NCBI RefSeq assembly: GCF_030409325.1
Contig: NZ_JAUFPR010000001.1
Location: forward strand, 992,001-1,056,000
Source of the DNA: Mucilaginibacter aquaedulcis
GTDB lineage: Bacteria > Bacteroidota > Bacteroidia > Sphingobacteriales > Sphingobacteriaceae
DNA length: 64,000 nucleotides
Direction of reading: 5' to 3'
Made by a program: the position numbers and the translations under genes
The notes under the pieces: model-generated
Told to the model about the DNA's origin: nothing
Databases searched by the model: none
What the model saw: the letters and a program-made list of their open reading frames with translations, nothing else
Part shown: piece by piece, positions 34,565 to 43,829 of the stretch
Numbering within the stretch: the stretch's first letter is position 1
Layout of the letters: every line of letters starts with the position of its first letter

Positions 34565-36844
34565 ATGAAAATAGCATATATCTCCACCTACCCTCCCCGC
34601 GAATGTGGTTTGGCCACATTCAACCAAAATTTAATGCGTGCCATTAATGCCAACTTTCCCGAAAGAAAATCACTTGCCGACGGTGGCTTTGTAGTTGCGT
34701 TAAATGATTCTGAAGACCAGCACGCGTATGAATACCCGGAAGAGGTTAAATATGTTATTCGCCAGGATCATCAGAAAGATTACATCAGGGCTGCCAATTA
34801 CATTAATACCAGCAACGCCGATGTTTGTATCATGGAGCACGAATTTGGCATATACGGCGGCGAAAGCGGGATATATATTTTACCATTGATCAACCGGCTC
34901 GAAAAACCACTGATCTCCATATTGCACACCATACTTAAAGAGCCCAGTTATGTGCAGCGCATCATTATCCGCGAGATAGCCGATCAGTCGTCGAAAATAA
35001 TTGTGATGAGCCAGCGGGCCGTGGAGTTTTTAACCACCATTTATGACATTCCTGTTGCCAAGATCCAGATCATTGAACATGGTGTACCCGATGTGGAGGC
35101 ACCTGCCCAAAATCCGGTTAAAGGCCTGTCGTCATTTAAAAACCACCGGGTTTTACTCACCTTTGGTTTGTTAAGCCGCAATAAGGGGCTCGAAACAGTG
35201 ATCAAGGCCCTGCCCCGTATTGTTGAAAAACACCCCGACGTAATGTATGTGATCCTGGGGAATACACATCCGGGCGTAATTAAAAGCTCGGGCGAGGAAT
35301 ACCGCGACCATTTGAAAAGCCTGGCACATCAGCTTGGTGTATCGGCAAACCTGTCGTTCATCAATAAATTTGTGTCGGAAGAAGAACTGGTGAATTACCT
35401 TACTGCCTGCGAAGTTTATGTTACCCCGTATTTGAACGAGGCTCAAATTACCAGCGGTACGCTATCATACGCGGTTGGCGCGGGTGCGGCGGTGGTATCA
35501 ACCCCGTATTGGCATGCTACTGAGTTACTGGCCGATAAACGCGGAAGGCTTTTTGATTTCAAAAACTCCGAAGCCCTTGCCGATACCGTAATTGAACTGC
35601 TTGACCAAGACCGTGTTTTGGTTGAGTTAAAAGATAATGCCTATCAATATGGCCTGCATCTGCGCTGGCCGGTTGTTGGAGCCGAGTTTATTAAAGTGGC
35701 CCAGGAAGCCAGCGTACGTTACGACTTTAGCGATAAGATACTTAAAAACAGCATTGTTGACCCGGAGATATTACCGCAATTTAGCCTTACCCATGTTTTG
35801 CGCTTAACCGATGATACCGGTATTGTGCAGCACGCCAAATACGGCATCCCTAATTTAAAGGAAGGTTATTGTTTGGATGATAATGCGCGTGCGCTTATCA
35901 TGGCGCTCATGGCCTATCAGCGTAATAAAAGCAAGGAAGCTTTTGAACTGCTGCCGGTTTACCTGAGTTATATCCACTATATGCAAACAGATGATGGCAA
36001 CTTCCGCAACTTTTTAAGTTTCGACAGGCGTTACCTGGATGAGGTGGGTTCTGAAGATTCTTTCGGGCGCACCATCTGGGCTTTGGGCCATTTGATAGGC
36101 TGCGCGGCAAGTAATTCATACCGTGAGTTTTCGTTGGAGATATTCCATAAATCGGTGCCGCATTTTACCAAACTGGAACATTTGCGGGGGATGGCCAACA
36201 CCATCATAGGTGTAAGCTTGTACCTGCAGGTATTCCCATCAGACGAAGGCATGGTGAAAATATTAACCCAGCTTACGCAGCCGCTTATTGATGCGTATGA
36301 AAATACCCAATCTGATGACTGGCAGTGGTTTGAAGAAAAAATGACCTATGATAATGCCATCCTTCCGCTGGCATTACTGCACTCCTGCGAAATTACAGGT
36401 AATGAGGATGCTAAAAGGATAGCATTGGCTACCATGGCCTTTTTAGATAAACTGACACTCTCAAACGGCTATTTGAGCCCTGTGGGTAACGATGGCTGGT
36501 ATTATCGTGGAGGTACTTTCCCTACATTTGATCAGCAGGCTATTGAAACCATGGCCATGGTCATGATGCATTTTCAGGCTTACCAAATATTCAGGGTGCC
36601 GCAATATATTGAGAAGATGTTTTTGAGTTACAAATGGTTCCTGGGCGAAAACACGTTGCGCGCGCCATTGTATGATCATGAAACCAAGGGTTGCTGCGAT
36701 GGGCTGTTGCCTACAGGCATCAATCGTAATCAGGGTGCCGAAAGCACGCTGGCCTACCTGATATCGCACCTTACGGTATTGAAAGCATTTGAGCTGGAAT
36801 ACGAATACAACAAGTATGGCAGCCAAAAAGCGGAGATCTGTTAA
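34565..36844 (+). CDS. GT4-type glycosyltransferase fused to an alpha/alpha-toroid-like domain
   Basis: About 759 residues from the ATG at 34565 (product MKIAYISTYPPRECGLATFN); a 15-codon upstream extension to 34520 lacks family resemblance. N-terminal GT-B glycosyltransferase (about 1-390) includes LLTFGLLSRNKGLETVIKAL and a NEAQITSGTLSYAVGAGAA segment in which the canonical E-x7-E second Glu is absent. The C-terminal part (about 415-750) is all-helical with LKEGYCLDDNARAL and NGYLSPVGNDGWY, resembling an (alpha/alpha) glycosidase-like toroid. Its stop touches the next GT gene. Likely makes or extends a mannose-type glycan; linkage unknown. Confidence 0.85.
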   Translation: MKIAYISTYPPRECGLATFNQNLMRAINANFPERKSLADGGFVVALNDSEDQHAYEYPEEVKYVIRQDHQKDYIRAANYINTSNADVCIMEHEFGIYGGESGIYILPLINRLEKPLISILHTILKEPSYVQRIIIREIADQSSKIIVMSQRAVEFLTTIYDIPVAKIQIIEHGVPDVEAPAQNPVKGLSSFKNHRVLLTFGLLSRNKGLETVIKALPRIVEKHPDVMYVILGNTHPGVIKSSGEEYRDHLKSLAHQLGVSANLSFINKFVSEEELVNYLTACEVYVTPYLNEAQITSGTLSYAVGAGAAVVSTPYWHATELLADKRGRLFDFKNSEALADTVIELLDQDRVLVELKDNAYQYGLHLRWPVVGAEFIKVAQEASVRYDFSDKILKNSIVDPEILPQFSLTHVLRLTDDTGIVQHAKYGIPNLKEGYCLDDNARALIMALMAYQRNKSKEAFELLPVYLSYIHYMQTDDGNFRNFLSFDRRYLDEVGSEDSFGRTIWALGHLIGCAASNSYREFSLEIFHKSVPHFTKLEHLRGMANTIIGVSLYLQVFPSDEGMVKILTQLTQPLIDAYENTQSDDWQWFEEKMTYDNAILPLALLHSCEITGNEDAKRIALATMAFLDKLTLSNGYLSPVGNDGWYYRGGTFPTFDQQAIETMAMVMMHFQAYQIFRVPQYIEKMFLSYKWFLGENTLRAPLYDHETKGCCDGLLPTGINRNQGAESTLAYLISHLTVLKAFELEYEYNKYGSQKAEIC

Positions 36845-37849
36845 ATGAAAGTAGCTGTACTGGCTCCCGTTGCCTGGCGCACACCGCCCAGGCATTACGG
36901 GCCTTGGGAACAAATAGCCTCAAACATAGCCGAGGGTTTAATTAAACTGGGCGTAGATGTAACCCTTTTTGCCACCGGCGATTCCATCACCGCCGGCAAA
37001 CTTGATGCTGTTTGTGCGGCAGGTTACGAGGAAGATAAGCAAGAGGATGCCAAAGTGCTGGAATGCCTGCACATCAGTAACCTGATGGAGAAAGCCGGTC
37101 AGTTTGATATTATTCATAATAACTTTGACTTTCTGCCGCTTACCTACTCGGGCCTTATTAAAACTCCGGTGATCACTACCATACACGGTTTTTCGTCGCC
37201 CAGGATAATTCCGGTTTATAAAAAGTATAACGGCTTTGGTTATTATGTATCCATCAGCAATGCCGACCGCAGCCCGGAGCTTAATTATCTGGCCACGGTT
37301 TATAATGGCCTTGATACTGCCGACTTTGAGTTTTTTGAAACTCCTGGCGATTACCTGCTTTACTTCGGCCGCATCCACCCGCACAAAGGCACTGCCGAAG
37401 CCATTGAAATAGCCAAGAGGAGCAAACGCAAACTACTGATAGCTGGTATCATTCAGGACGAAAACTATTACCGAGAAAAGGTAGAACCATTTTTGAGTGC
37501 AGATATTGAGTACATAGGCCATGCCGGTCCCGAAAAAAGGAAACAACTGTTGGGCAATGCCCTGGCCTTGCTGCACCCGATAAGTTTCGACGAACCCTTC
37601 GGCATGAGTGTAGCAGAAGCCATGCTATGCGGCACACCCGTAATTGCCTTTAACCGCGGCTCCATGCCCGAGCTGATTCAGGACGGCCAAACCGGCTTCC
37701 TGGTAAACACCATTGATGAAACGGTGCAAGCAGTAGATCAGCTGAACAAAATCAACCGCATTGACTGCTACAACCGCGCCAGTACCCTCTTTTCAAAAGA
37801 AAAAATGGTTGCCGATTATTTGGAGTTGTATAAGAGGATATTAGGGTAA
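36845..37849 (+). CDS. GT4-family glycosyltransferase
   Basis: 334-residue retaining GT-B glycosyltransferase. Visible are the N-terminal VAWRTPPRHYGPWEQIASNI loop, IHGFSSPRIIP, the mid-domain YFGRIHPHKG and the nucleotide-sugar motif DEPFGMSVAEAMLCGTPVI with intact E-x7-E. It starts on the base after the previous gene's stop (TAAATG), so it is translationally coupled to it. Cytoplasmic; acceptor unknown. Confidence 0.93.
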   Translation: MKVAVLAPVAWRTPPRHYGPWEQIASNIAEGLIKLGVDVTLFATGDSITAGKLDAVCAAGYEEDKQEDAKVLECLHISNLMEKAGQFDIIHNNFDFLPLTYSGLIKTPVITTIHGFSSPRIIPVYKKYNGFGYYVSISNADRSPELNYLATVYNGLDTADFEFFETPGDYLLYFGRIHPHKGTAEAIEIAKRSKRKLLIAGIIQDENYYREKVEPFLSADIEYIGHAGPEKRKQLLGNALALLHPISFDEPFGMSVAEAMLCGTPVIAFNRGSMPELIQDGQTGFLVNTIDETVQAVDQLNKINRIDCYNRASTLFSKEKMVADYLELYKRILG

Positions 37850-37947
37850 GGATGTGCTCATTGAGAACAATTGTATAATTACTTTCTGAAAAAGCTGAAA
37901 TACATAACGCATACTTTTATTGCGCAGAGCGCTCAATTGCCGCTAAG

Positions 37948-38565
37948 GCTGTTACTTTTTTCTTGATAAAAAAGTAACCAAAAAATTAAGACAAAAAAAA
38001 GCTTCTACCCACAGGCAAAACTCCCGGCCCGCTTTTTTGTCGGGCCTTTACCCGCATTTCGCTTTTTATAAGATTGTTTCAAGCTATCTTTAAGTTCTTC
38101 TTTTTTGCTATCCTGAGCGTAGTGAAGGATCTATTCTACGGCATGCAAAGTTTACTAACAGATCGTTCGCTACGCTCAGGATGACAAGTTAGAGCGCTTT
38201 TTCCATCCACCATTTTACATTCTGTTCATTCTCTAATTCCGTAAATTCTGGTTCAGACAATTTTAAATTCTGTTCATTCTTTAATTCAGAAAATTCTGAT
38301 TCAAACATTCAGCAGATCAGCTTCGGGCGAAAAGCAGGCAGAATACGTTGGCCTGTGTGCTAGCAGGGGCATTAGCAAACCTTGCCGAAGCAAGGGCAAT
38401 GAGCGAACGAAGTGGAGGTAAGGTTTAGCAGCCCGTGGTTCTGGCTGCTTTGCAGGGTAAAGGCCTTGTGCGGCAAAGAAGCCTCTCTGCTGAAAGCCTT
38501 TTTGGTTACTTTTGTGGCGACAAAAGTGACTGGCCCTCCCGCGGCCAAGAGCGGGACTTCGCCAT
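37948..38565 (+). mobile_element. MITE-like non-coding element, copy L
   Basis: Colinear over its length with the reverse complement of 48457-49004. It opens with the hairpin GTTACTTTTTT/AAAAAAGTAAC (37950-37978). It then has CTCCCGGCCCGCTTTTTTGT, the ATCCTGAGC...AGGATGACAAG inner palindrome (38109-38187) and CAGCAGATCAGCTTCGGGC. It closes with TTACTTTTGTGGCGACAAAA and the terminal TIR TGACTGGCCCTCCCGCGGCC through CTTCGCCAT. The left TIR is degenerate in this copy. Confidence 0.8.
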
Positions 38566-38598
38566 GCAGCGCGCGAACCTACTTAGCAATAAAATCTA

Positions 38599-39087
38599 TT
38601 AATTTCCAGCTCTTTCGCTGCGTTCGCTGAGTTGTTTGATGAGTTCATCACGGAACTCCTGTTCGCTTTTGTAGAGCTTACTTACCTTTTCGGGTGGAAG
38701 TATCTTAGAGAAGGCGTCGCGGTAGCGCTTGCGGATGCCTACCTGCTGGCTTTCATAATAAATCTCTTTATCAATTTGCTCGGTGCCGTTAGTGGCAGCA
38801 CTGGAATTGTTTAAACGTTTTAAGATATTAACGGCAGTAAGTTCCTGCTGATACTGGCGGTATATAGGCCAAAACTTAGCCGATTCTTCATCGGTAAGGT
38901 CAAGCTGTTTGCCAATAAAACGGTCGCGGGCAGCTTCAAGGCGTTTACCCACACCTTTTTTATCACGGGATGGAGCAGGAGTTATCCTTTGCCGCTGAAC
39001 CAGGCTATTGCTGACCTGTGCGTAAGATTCACGGCCGGCAGCTATAATAAACAAGAAAATAAAAATAAGCCTGATCAATTTACTCAT
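38599..39087 (-). CDS. Secreted helical protein of the sigma-factor operon (Spy/CpxP-like)
   Basis: 162 residues: signal peptide (about 1-23, ending ESYAQ), then an all-helical region with LDLTDEESAKFWPIYRQYQQ, an LTxxQ/Spy-like pattern. The later KILPPEKVSKLYKSEQEF is also typical of small periplasmic stress proteins of the CpxP/Spy kind, though homology is not certain. Third gene of the sigma/anti-sigma operon, 14 bp after it. Its stop lies only about 33 bp from the end of the MITE-like element. Confidence 0.75.
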   Translation of the reverse strand: MSKLIRLIFIFLFIIAAGRESYAQVSNSLVQRQRITPAPSRDKKGVGKRLEAARDRFIGKQLDLTDEESAKFWPIYRQYQQELTAVNILKRLNNSSAATNGTEQIDKEIYYESQQVGIRKRYRDAFSKILPPEKVSKLYKSEQEFRDELIKQLSERSERAGN

Positions 39088-39101
39088 TAAAAATATATCG
39101 T

Positions 39102-40037
39102 TTAATTAGTATCCAAATAATCTGACAGGTCTACATCCAAATTGTCGCTGTTAATTTGCTGGCTTCCATCCATCAGGGTGCGGGTATCGCCGGCATCAGC
39201 ATGTAATTGCAGGTAGCTTTTAATTTCATCAACCGGTACGGTTGAAAGCTGCTCATGCAAAAACGACTGATCGTGCTTTACAGGTGCATCGGCGTTTTTA
39301 ATTACCACACCAATACCCAGTATAAGCGCAAAACAAGCCGCGGTAGCATACCTGAAGGTGTGAGATGCAAAAAGTTTGCGTACAACGCCTTTCTTTTTGG
39401 CTGCAACCGGCATAGTAACCACTTTAGCTGGTTCCTGGTTAACAGTTTTATTTAAGATGTTTTGACTTAACTGCTCAAAATAATTTTCAGGAACAGTAAA
39501 GCTTTCCGCCTCGTTATGGATATGCTGCTCAACAGCTATCCTGCTTTGGATTTGCTTATCCAATTCCTCAAAATAGTTTTCAGGAACGGCAAAGCTTTCT
39601 GCCTCATTGTTTACGTACTGCTCAATAGCAATACGGCTTTGAATGTTGCTGCCAAGCTCTTCAAAATAATTTTCGGGCACATCAAAACCCTGATGCTCCG
39701 GGTTTAGGGCCTGCTCAACAGCAATACGGCTTTGTATATTGCTGCCAAGTTCATCAAAATAATTTTCCGGAACGGTAAAACCTGTGTTTTCCGTATTCAC
39801 AGCCTCGTTAATACGTATACGGCTCTGTATGTTGCTGCTTAATTGTTCAAAGTAGTTTTCAGGAACGGTAAACCCACTGGATGAGCTTTTCAGCCCTTCC
39901 AGCCCTATGCGTGATGTAATGTGCTGCGCTAAATCATCGAAATAGCCAGACGGCACTGTAAACGGGTTTCCGGAACCTACCCGCTTCAGTGATTCATAAT
40001 CATCCAGCCACTCCCTATTGTCCATATCGCTTTTCAT
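39102..40037 (-). CDS. Putative anti-sigma factor with six-copy VPxxYF repeat
   Basis: 311 residues. The N-terminal cytoplasmic part (about 20-205) has six tandem units of about 30 residues, each built on F-x-VP-x-x-YF-x-x-L followed by IQSRI (for example GFTVPENYFEELGSNIQSRI). One membrane helix follows (about 229-247, FRYATAACFALILGIGVVI), then a short periplasmic tail. Position after an ECF sigma gene and the single helix suggest an anti-sigma role. Most Bacteroidota relatives have one or two VPxxYF motifs, so six is unusual. Confidence 0.75.
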   Translation of the reverse strand: MKSDMDNREWLDDYESLKRVGSGNPFTVPSGYFDDLAQHITSRIGLEGLKSSSSGFTVPENYFEQLSSNIQSRIRINEAVNTENTGFTVPENYFDELGSNIQSRIAVEQALNPEHQGFDVPENYFEELGSNIQSRIAIEQYVNNEAESFAVPENYFEELDKQIQSRIAVEQHIHNEAESFTVPENYFEQLSQNILNKTVNQEPAKVVTMPVAAKKKGVVRKLFASHTFRYATAACFALILGIGVVIKNADAPVKHDQSFLHEQLSTVPVDEIKSYLQLHADAGDTRTLMDGSQQINSDNLDVDLSDYLDTN

Positions 40038-40086
40038 ACATAACTATAGATGAACATAGTGCTAAAAGGTTTAACGTAAAATAAAA

Positions 40087-40641
40087 TTAATCTTTAGACA
40101 GTAAGAAAGCTTCGATCTTTTTAACCGCAAGGTGAAAAGATGCCTTTAAAGCACCCACGCTTGTACCCAAAACGTCTGATATTTCTTCATACTTCATATC
40201 ATCATAATACTTCATATTGAACACCAAACGCTGTTTTTCGGGCAGGGTTAACAAAGCTTCCTGTAATTTGCGCTGCGCCTGGTCGCCGTTAAAGTAGCTT
40301 GAGTCGGCCAGAGTATCGGCCAGTTCATAAGCTACATCATCTAACGAAACATTATTTTTTTGTTTTTTCTTGTTCAAAAAAGTAATGCATTCGTTGGATG
40401 CTATCCTGTACATCCAGGTATATAGCTGCGCGTCATTTCTAAAAGTCAGCAGGTTTTTCCAAACCTTGATAAAAACATCCTGAACCAGATCATCCGCATC
40501 GTCATGGTCAATAACCATGCGGCGTATGTGCCAGTAAATTTTTTGCTGGTATTTTTTTAATAACAGGTTAAACGCTTCGTTACGTGTCTTCTCGTCCTGG
40601 AACTTGCTTAAAATCTCTGAATCTTCAACCTGCAACGACAT
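40087..40641 (-). CDS. RNA polymerase ECF-type sigma factor
   Basis: 184 residues with region 2 (about 25-95: IYWHIRRMVIDHDDADDLVQ, DVFIKVWKNL, YTWMYRIASNECI) and region 4 (about 130-180: LPEKQRLVFNMKYYDDMKYE, EISDVLGTSVGALKASFHLA). Directs transcription of an unknown regulon. First gene of a three-gene operon with the repeat-bearing anti-sigma and the Spy-like protein; the gap to the next gene is 49 bp. Confidence 0.94.
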   Translation of the reverse strand: MSLQVEDSEILSKFQDEKTRNEAFNLLLKKYQQKIYWHIRRMVIDHDDADDLVQDVFIKVWKNLLTFRNDAQLYTWMYRIASNECITFLNKKKQKNNVSLDDVAYELADTLADSSYFNGDQAQRKLQEALLTLPEKQRLVFNMKYYDDMKYEEISDVLGTSVGALKASFHLAVKKIEAFLLSKD

Positions 40642-40780
40642 TTTTTAATTTTTATAGTTAAATGCTAATTACCGCATTTTGTTTTCTTTCCATCACCTTT
40701 TTTGCAACAGGCAAACATGCCCGGCATTCAGGTTACAGGCAGCAAATATACTTATACAAATTAATTCTTTGTAAACAAGG

Positions 40781-41242
40781 TTATTGAATAAGATCAAGCA
40801 CCTGCTGTGATGAATTTTTGGTATCAACCTTACTGATCAGGTGGCTTATAACGCCGTTGCAATCAATAATGAAGGTGGTGCGGGCAGTGCCCATATACTG
40901 CTTGCCGTACATGTTTTTTTCAACCCAAACGCCGTAGGCCTCAACAATTTGTTTTTCGTTATCGGCTATGAGGGTAAAAGGCAGGTTGTATTTGGTTTCA
41001 AATTTTTTGTGCGATTTTTCATCGTCGGTGCTTACACCAATTACTTCAAAGCCTTTGCTCAGCAGCGATTGGTAGTTATCCCTGAAATCGCATGACTCGG
41101 CAGTACAACCCGGGGTATCATCTTTAGGATAAAAATAAAGGATCACGTTCTTTCCTTTATAATCAGCAAGGGAAACGGTTTTTCCGTTCTGATCCTTCGC
41201 GGTAAAATCAGGGGCCTTATCGCCTTCTTTTAGTGTTGCCAT
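40781..41242 (-). CDS. bcp: Thiol peroxidase Bcp/PrxQ
   Basis: Thioredoxin-dependent peroxiredoxin that reduces peroxides. 153 residues with YPKDDTPGCTAESCDF: peroxidatic Cys46 and likely resolving Cys51, the PrxQ spacing. The C-terminal RTTFIIDCNGVI is standard. Cytoplasmic, monocistronic; thioredoxin at 54.2 kb is a possible reductant. Confidence 0.95.
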   Translation of the reverse strand: MATLKEGDKAPDFTAKDQNGKTVSLADYKGKNVILYFYPKDDTPGCTAESCDFRDNYQSLLSKGFEVIGVSTDDEKSHKKFETKYNLPFTLIADNEKQIVEAYGVWVEKNMYGKQYMGTARTTFIIDCNGVISHLISKVDTKNSSQQVLDLIQ

Positions 41243-41265
41243 AGGTGCTTTTCTTAATTTGATAT

Positions 41266-41436
41266 AGTATCAAGTAGTAAGTATCAAGTATCAGGATTTT
41301 TTTGATGATTGTAAATACCCAAATTTAGTTGTCTTGATACGGTGATAAGTATTTAGTATCAGTTATCAAGATTATTTGTGATGGTAAATATCCAAATTTA
41401 GCAGTCTTGATACCTGATACTAATTACTTGATACTA
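41266..41436. repeat. AGTATCAAGTA element with inverted ends and two internal copies
   Basis: Left end AGTATCAAGTAGTAAGTATC and right end GATACTAATTACTTGATACT are imperfect inverted repeats. Between them two copies of GTAAATAYCCAAATTTAG-TCTTGATAC recur 75 bp apart (41311-41340 and 41383-41412). The right end overlaps the M23 gene: its stop codon TAG (41434-41436) is supplied by the repeat. Confidence 0.75.
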
Positions 41437-43146
41437 CCTGTAAAAATCTGCCTTAAATTCGGCAAAGTTATTTTTGTTATCGCTCACGGTAAGCTTAAAT
41501 ACGTGCTTGCCGGGTGCAATATCGCTGTTAAAGTTAAAACTTAGTATTTTACTTTTATAATCCCACTCCATTAAAACCCATTTATTATCAATGGTGCCTG
41601 CATAACTTTTTATGCCCGACATATTATCGCCCATGCGGAAGTTAATGCTCCGGGCAGCCGCCATATTTTTACCATTCTGGATATTGAGCGGATGGATAAC
41701 TGGCGGTATGGTATCCAGCTTAATAAAGTAATCGCCAAAGCTGCTCACTTTTGTTTTCACGTAGCCATCTTCAAAAAAACCACCCTGGCAAGCTCCCGTT
41801 GTGCTTACAATTACGGCCTTATCGGCATAGTTACCCAGGTCGGCATCGGGTTTTATCCACAAATCATAGCTGTCATGAATTGGGGTGAGCCTGTTGTGGA
41901 TATGGTGTACCTGCGAAAAACCTGAAACCGGTTTGGGCGATACCGAATAGGCAAAATCCAGATCATCATACAAATTGCCCGGCATAATGGTAACCTTTAC
42001 CTTATCGGTACTGAACTCACTTTTGGTATCGTAATGAAACAGAGTGCCAGCTAATTTATTAGTTGCCGGGGTAAATTTGCTTGATTGTACCTTGAGCTTT
42101 ACCGTTGACGCGTTGCCGGCTACATCTTTAACCACATACTCAACCTCATGCATGGCATCATCGTCAAAAGTGATGATACCGCGGTTGATGGATTGCGGGT
42201 AGAGCGATATATGGCTGCCCGGCAGTATAAAACATTTCTGCATCCACCTGCGCGATGAGGTGAAGGCCGGATAATCTATATAAGCGTTGATGGCGTGGGT
42301 TTGATCAAACGCGAAACGCTCAACCGTAAAGGTATAAACCGTTTGGCCGTCAAGCTTTAATTCTATCGAATAGATACCGTTATGATTGGCCGAAGTGCTG
42401 TTCATATCAGTAGTATTGATACCGAAGCCTACATAACCGCTCAAATGCAATACCTGCGGTTTGGTTAAATGGTAATTACCTGCGGCGCCAATGATGGGCA
42501 AAAACTCACGTGGTGTTTTTTCGCTGAAAGGGTTACCGTTCAGGTGATAGATACCGATAGAGGTAATAGTAGGCGGCACCCTGTCTGGAATGGTTAAACC
42601 AAACAGCTGGGGGTTAATGGTTTCTTCGGTTTTGGTGTCCCTGATCTCGAAGTGCACATGAGGCCCGGCCGATGCGCCCGCGTTGCCGGATATGGCAACT
42701 ACTTCGTCCTTACGAACGGGTACCTGTGTTGGCTGAAGGTTAAAATCGGCCTCGTAGGTTTGATGTTCATACTGGTATGCCTTAACCAGAGCCGCTACCG
42801 CAGGCGAAAAGCTTTCCAGGTGACCATAAACTGTGGTGTAGCCGTTTGGGTGGGTAATATAAATAGCACGGCCAAAGCCACCAAACTGCACCCTCACCCG
42901 TGATATGTAGCCATCATTAACAGCATGCACGGGGTAACCTGTGCGCTGGTTGGTTTTAAAATCGAGCCCGGAATGGAAGTGCGCGGGCCTCAGCTCACCG
43001 AATGAACCGGCCGTAGTTGGTGGCAGATCAAGCGGGTAGCGGAAATAATTTTGCGGGTACTGCCTGCTTTGTATTGGGGTGGTTTGCGCACGCAGGCCCG
43101 TGGTAAGGGCGAGGCACAGCGCACCCGTAATTATATGTTTGATCAT
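41434..43146 (-). CDS. M23-family (LytM) metallopeptidase
   Basis: 570 residues: signal peptide (about 1-20), then an M23 domain (about 50-185) with ligands in RPAHFHSGLDF (HxxxD) and GPHVHFEI (HxH). A long beta-rich C-terminal part of about 380 residues of unknown function follows. Likely a periplasmic or surface peptidoglycan endopeptidase, or a non-lytic scaffold of that fold. All metal ligands look intact. Its start is 3 bp after the FAH gene's stop. Confidence 0.9.
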   Translation of the reverse strand: MIKHIITGALCLALTTGLRAQTTPIQSRQYPQNYFRYPLDLPPTTAGSFGELRPAHFHSGLDFKTNQRTGYPVHAVNDGYISRVRVQFGGFGRAIYITHPNGYTTVYGHLESFSPAVAALVKAYQYEHQTYEADFNLQPTQVPVRKDEVVAISGNAGASAGPHVHFEIRDTKTEETINPQLFGLTIPDRVPPTITSIGIYHLNGNPFSEKTPREFLPIIGAAGNYHLTKPQVLHLSGYVGFGINTTDMNSTSANHNGIYSIELKLDGQTVYTFTVERFAFDQTHAINAYIDYPAFTSSRRWMQKCFILPGSHISLYPQSINRGIITFDDDAMHEVEYVVKDVAGNASTVKLKVQSSKFTPATNKLAGTLFHYDTKSEFSTDKVKVTIMPGNLYDDLDFAYSVSPKPVSGFSQVHHIHNRLTPIHDSYDLWIKPDADLGNYADKAVIVSTTGACQGGFFEDGYVKTKVSSFGDYFIKLDTIPPVIHPLNIQNGKNMAAARSINFRMGDNMSGIKSYAGTIDNKWVLMEWDYKSKILSFNFNSDIAPGKHVFKLTVSDNKNNFAEFKADFYR

Positions 43147-43149
43147 GTG

Positions 43150-43761
43150 TTATTTTACGTAAAAGTCAAGCAGTTTTTCATCTTCCAGATAGCCTTCCAG
43201 CCTGTCGCCAACTTTTACTTTTGCCACTCCCGGCGGAGTGCCTGTAAATATAAGGTCGCCCTTTTTAAGGGTGATGTATTGTGAAACAAATGCTATGATG
43301 TTTTCAAAGGAGAAAAGCAGATCGCGCGTGTTGCCCTGCTGGCGGGTTTCGCCGTTAACGTCAAGTTTAAGGTTGAGATCATAAATATCTACGAATTTGC
43401 TTTTGGGCACAAAGTTGCTGATAGGCGCCGAACCGTCAAAAGCTTTGGCAAGTTCCCAGGGCAGGCCTTTTTCTTTGTGGCGGCTTTGAATATCACGGGC
43501 GGTAAAATCAATACCCAATGCAATTTCCTCAAAATAGCCCGCGGCAAATTTCTGGTTGATGTGCTTGCCTTCTTTACTTACTTTTAAAACGAGCTCAATT
43601 TCGTGATGCACATCTTCAGAAAAATCGGGATGATAAAAAGGTTTATTATCCTTGATGATGGCAGTATCGGGTTTCATAAAAATAACCGGAACAGTGGGTA
43701 CGGGGTTATTCAATTCTTTAGCGTGCTCGGCGTAGTTGCGGCCAATGGCAATAATCTTCAT
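43150..43761 (-). CDS. Fumarylacetoacetate hydrolase-family protein
   Basis: About 203 residues from the ATG at 43761 (MKIIAIGRNYAEHAKEL); the frame is open to an ATG at 43782, but the family begins at the chosen start. Metal and substrate motifs are IFMKPDTAI, DVHHEIELVLK and the C-terminal DLIFTGTPPGVAKVKVGDRL. The family includes acylpyruvases and 2-keto-3-deoxy-acid hydrolases; the substrate here is open. Followed closely by the M23 gene. Confidence 0.92.
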   Translation of the reverse strand: MKIIAIGRNYAEHAKELNNPVPTVPVIFMKPDTAIIKDNKPFYHPDFSEDVHHEIELVLKVSKEGKHINQKFAAGYFEEIALGIDFTARDIQSRHKEKGLPWELAKAFDGSAPISNFVPKSKFVDIYDLNLKLDVNGETRQQGNTRDLLFSFENIIAFVSQYITLKKGDLIFTGTPPGVAKVKVGDRLEGYLEDEKLLDFYVK

Positions 43762-43829
43762 AAGTAAAGCTATAAACGCCAAATCTAAAAAAATAGCGTG
43801 GTAAGTGGTAGTATGATTTGGGTTTTCTA

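Noticed and set aside
34520..34565. Longer N-terminus for the first glycosyltransferase
   Set aside because: The extra residues MFVIQLYVLKHLTKK are hydrophobic or unconserved; the GT fold begins at MKIAYISTYPP.
38412..38630. Open frame inside MITE copy L, with a similar frame in copy R (48362-48637), sharing a KALCGKEA/KVTGPPAAKSGTSP sequence
   Set aside because: Frame similarity follows from DNA similarity of the repeats. The differences are compensating hairpin-length changes, and no promoter, start context or known domain supports a protein.
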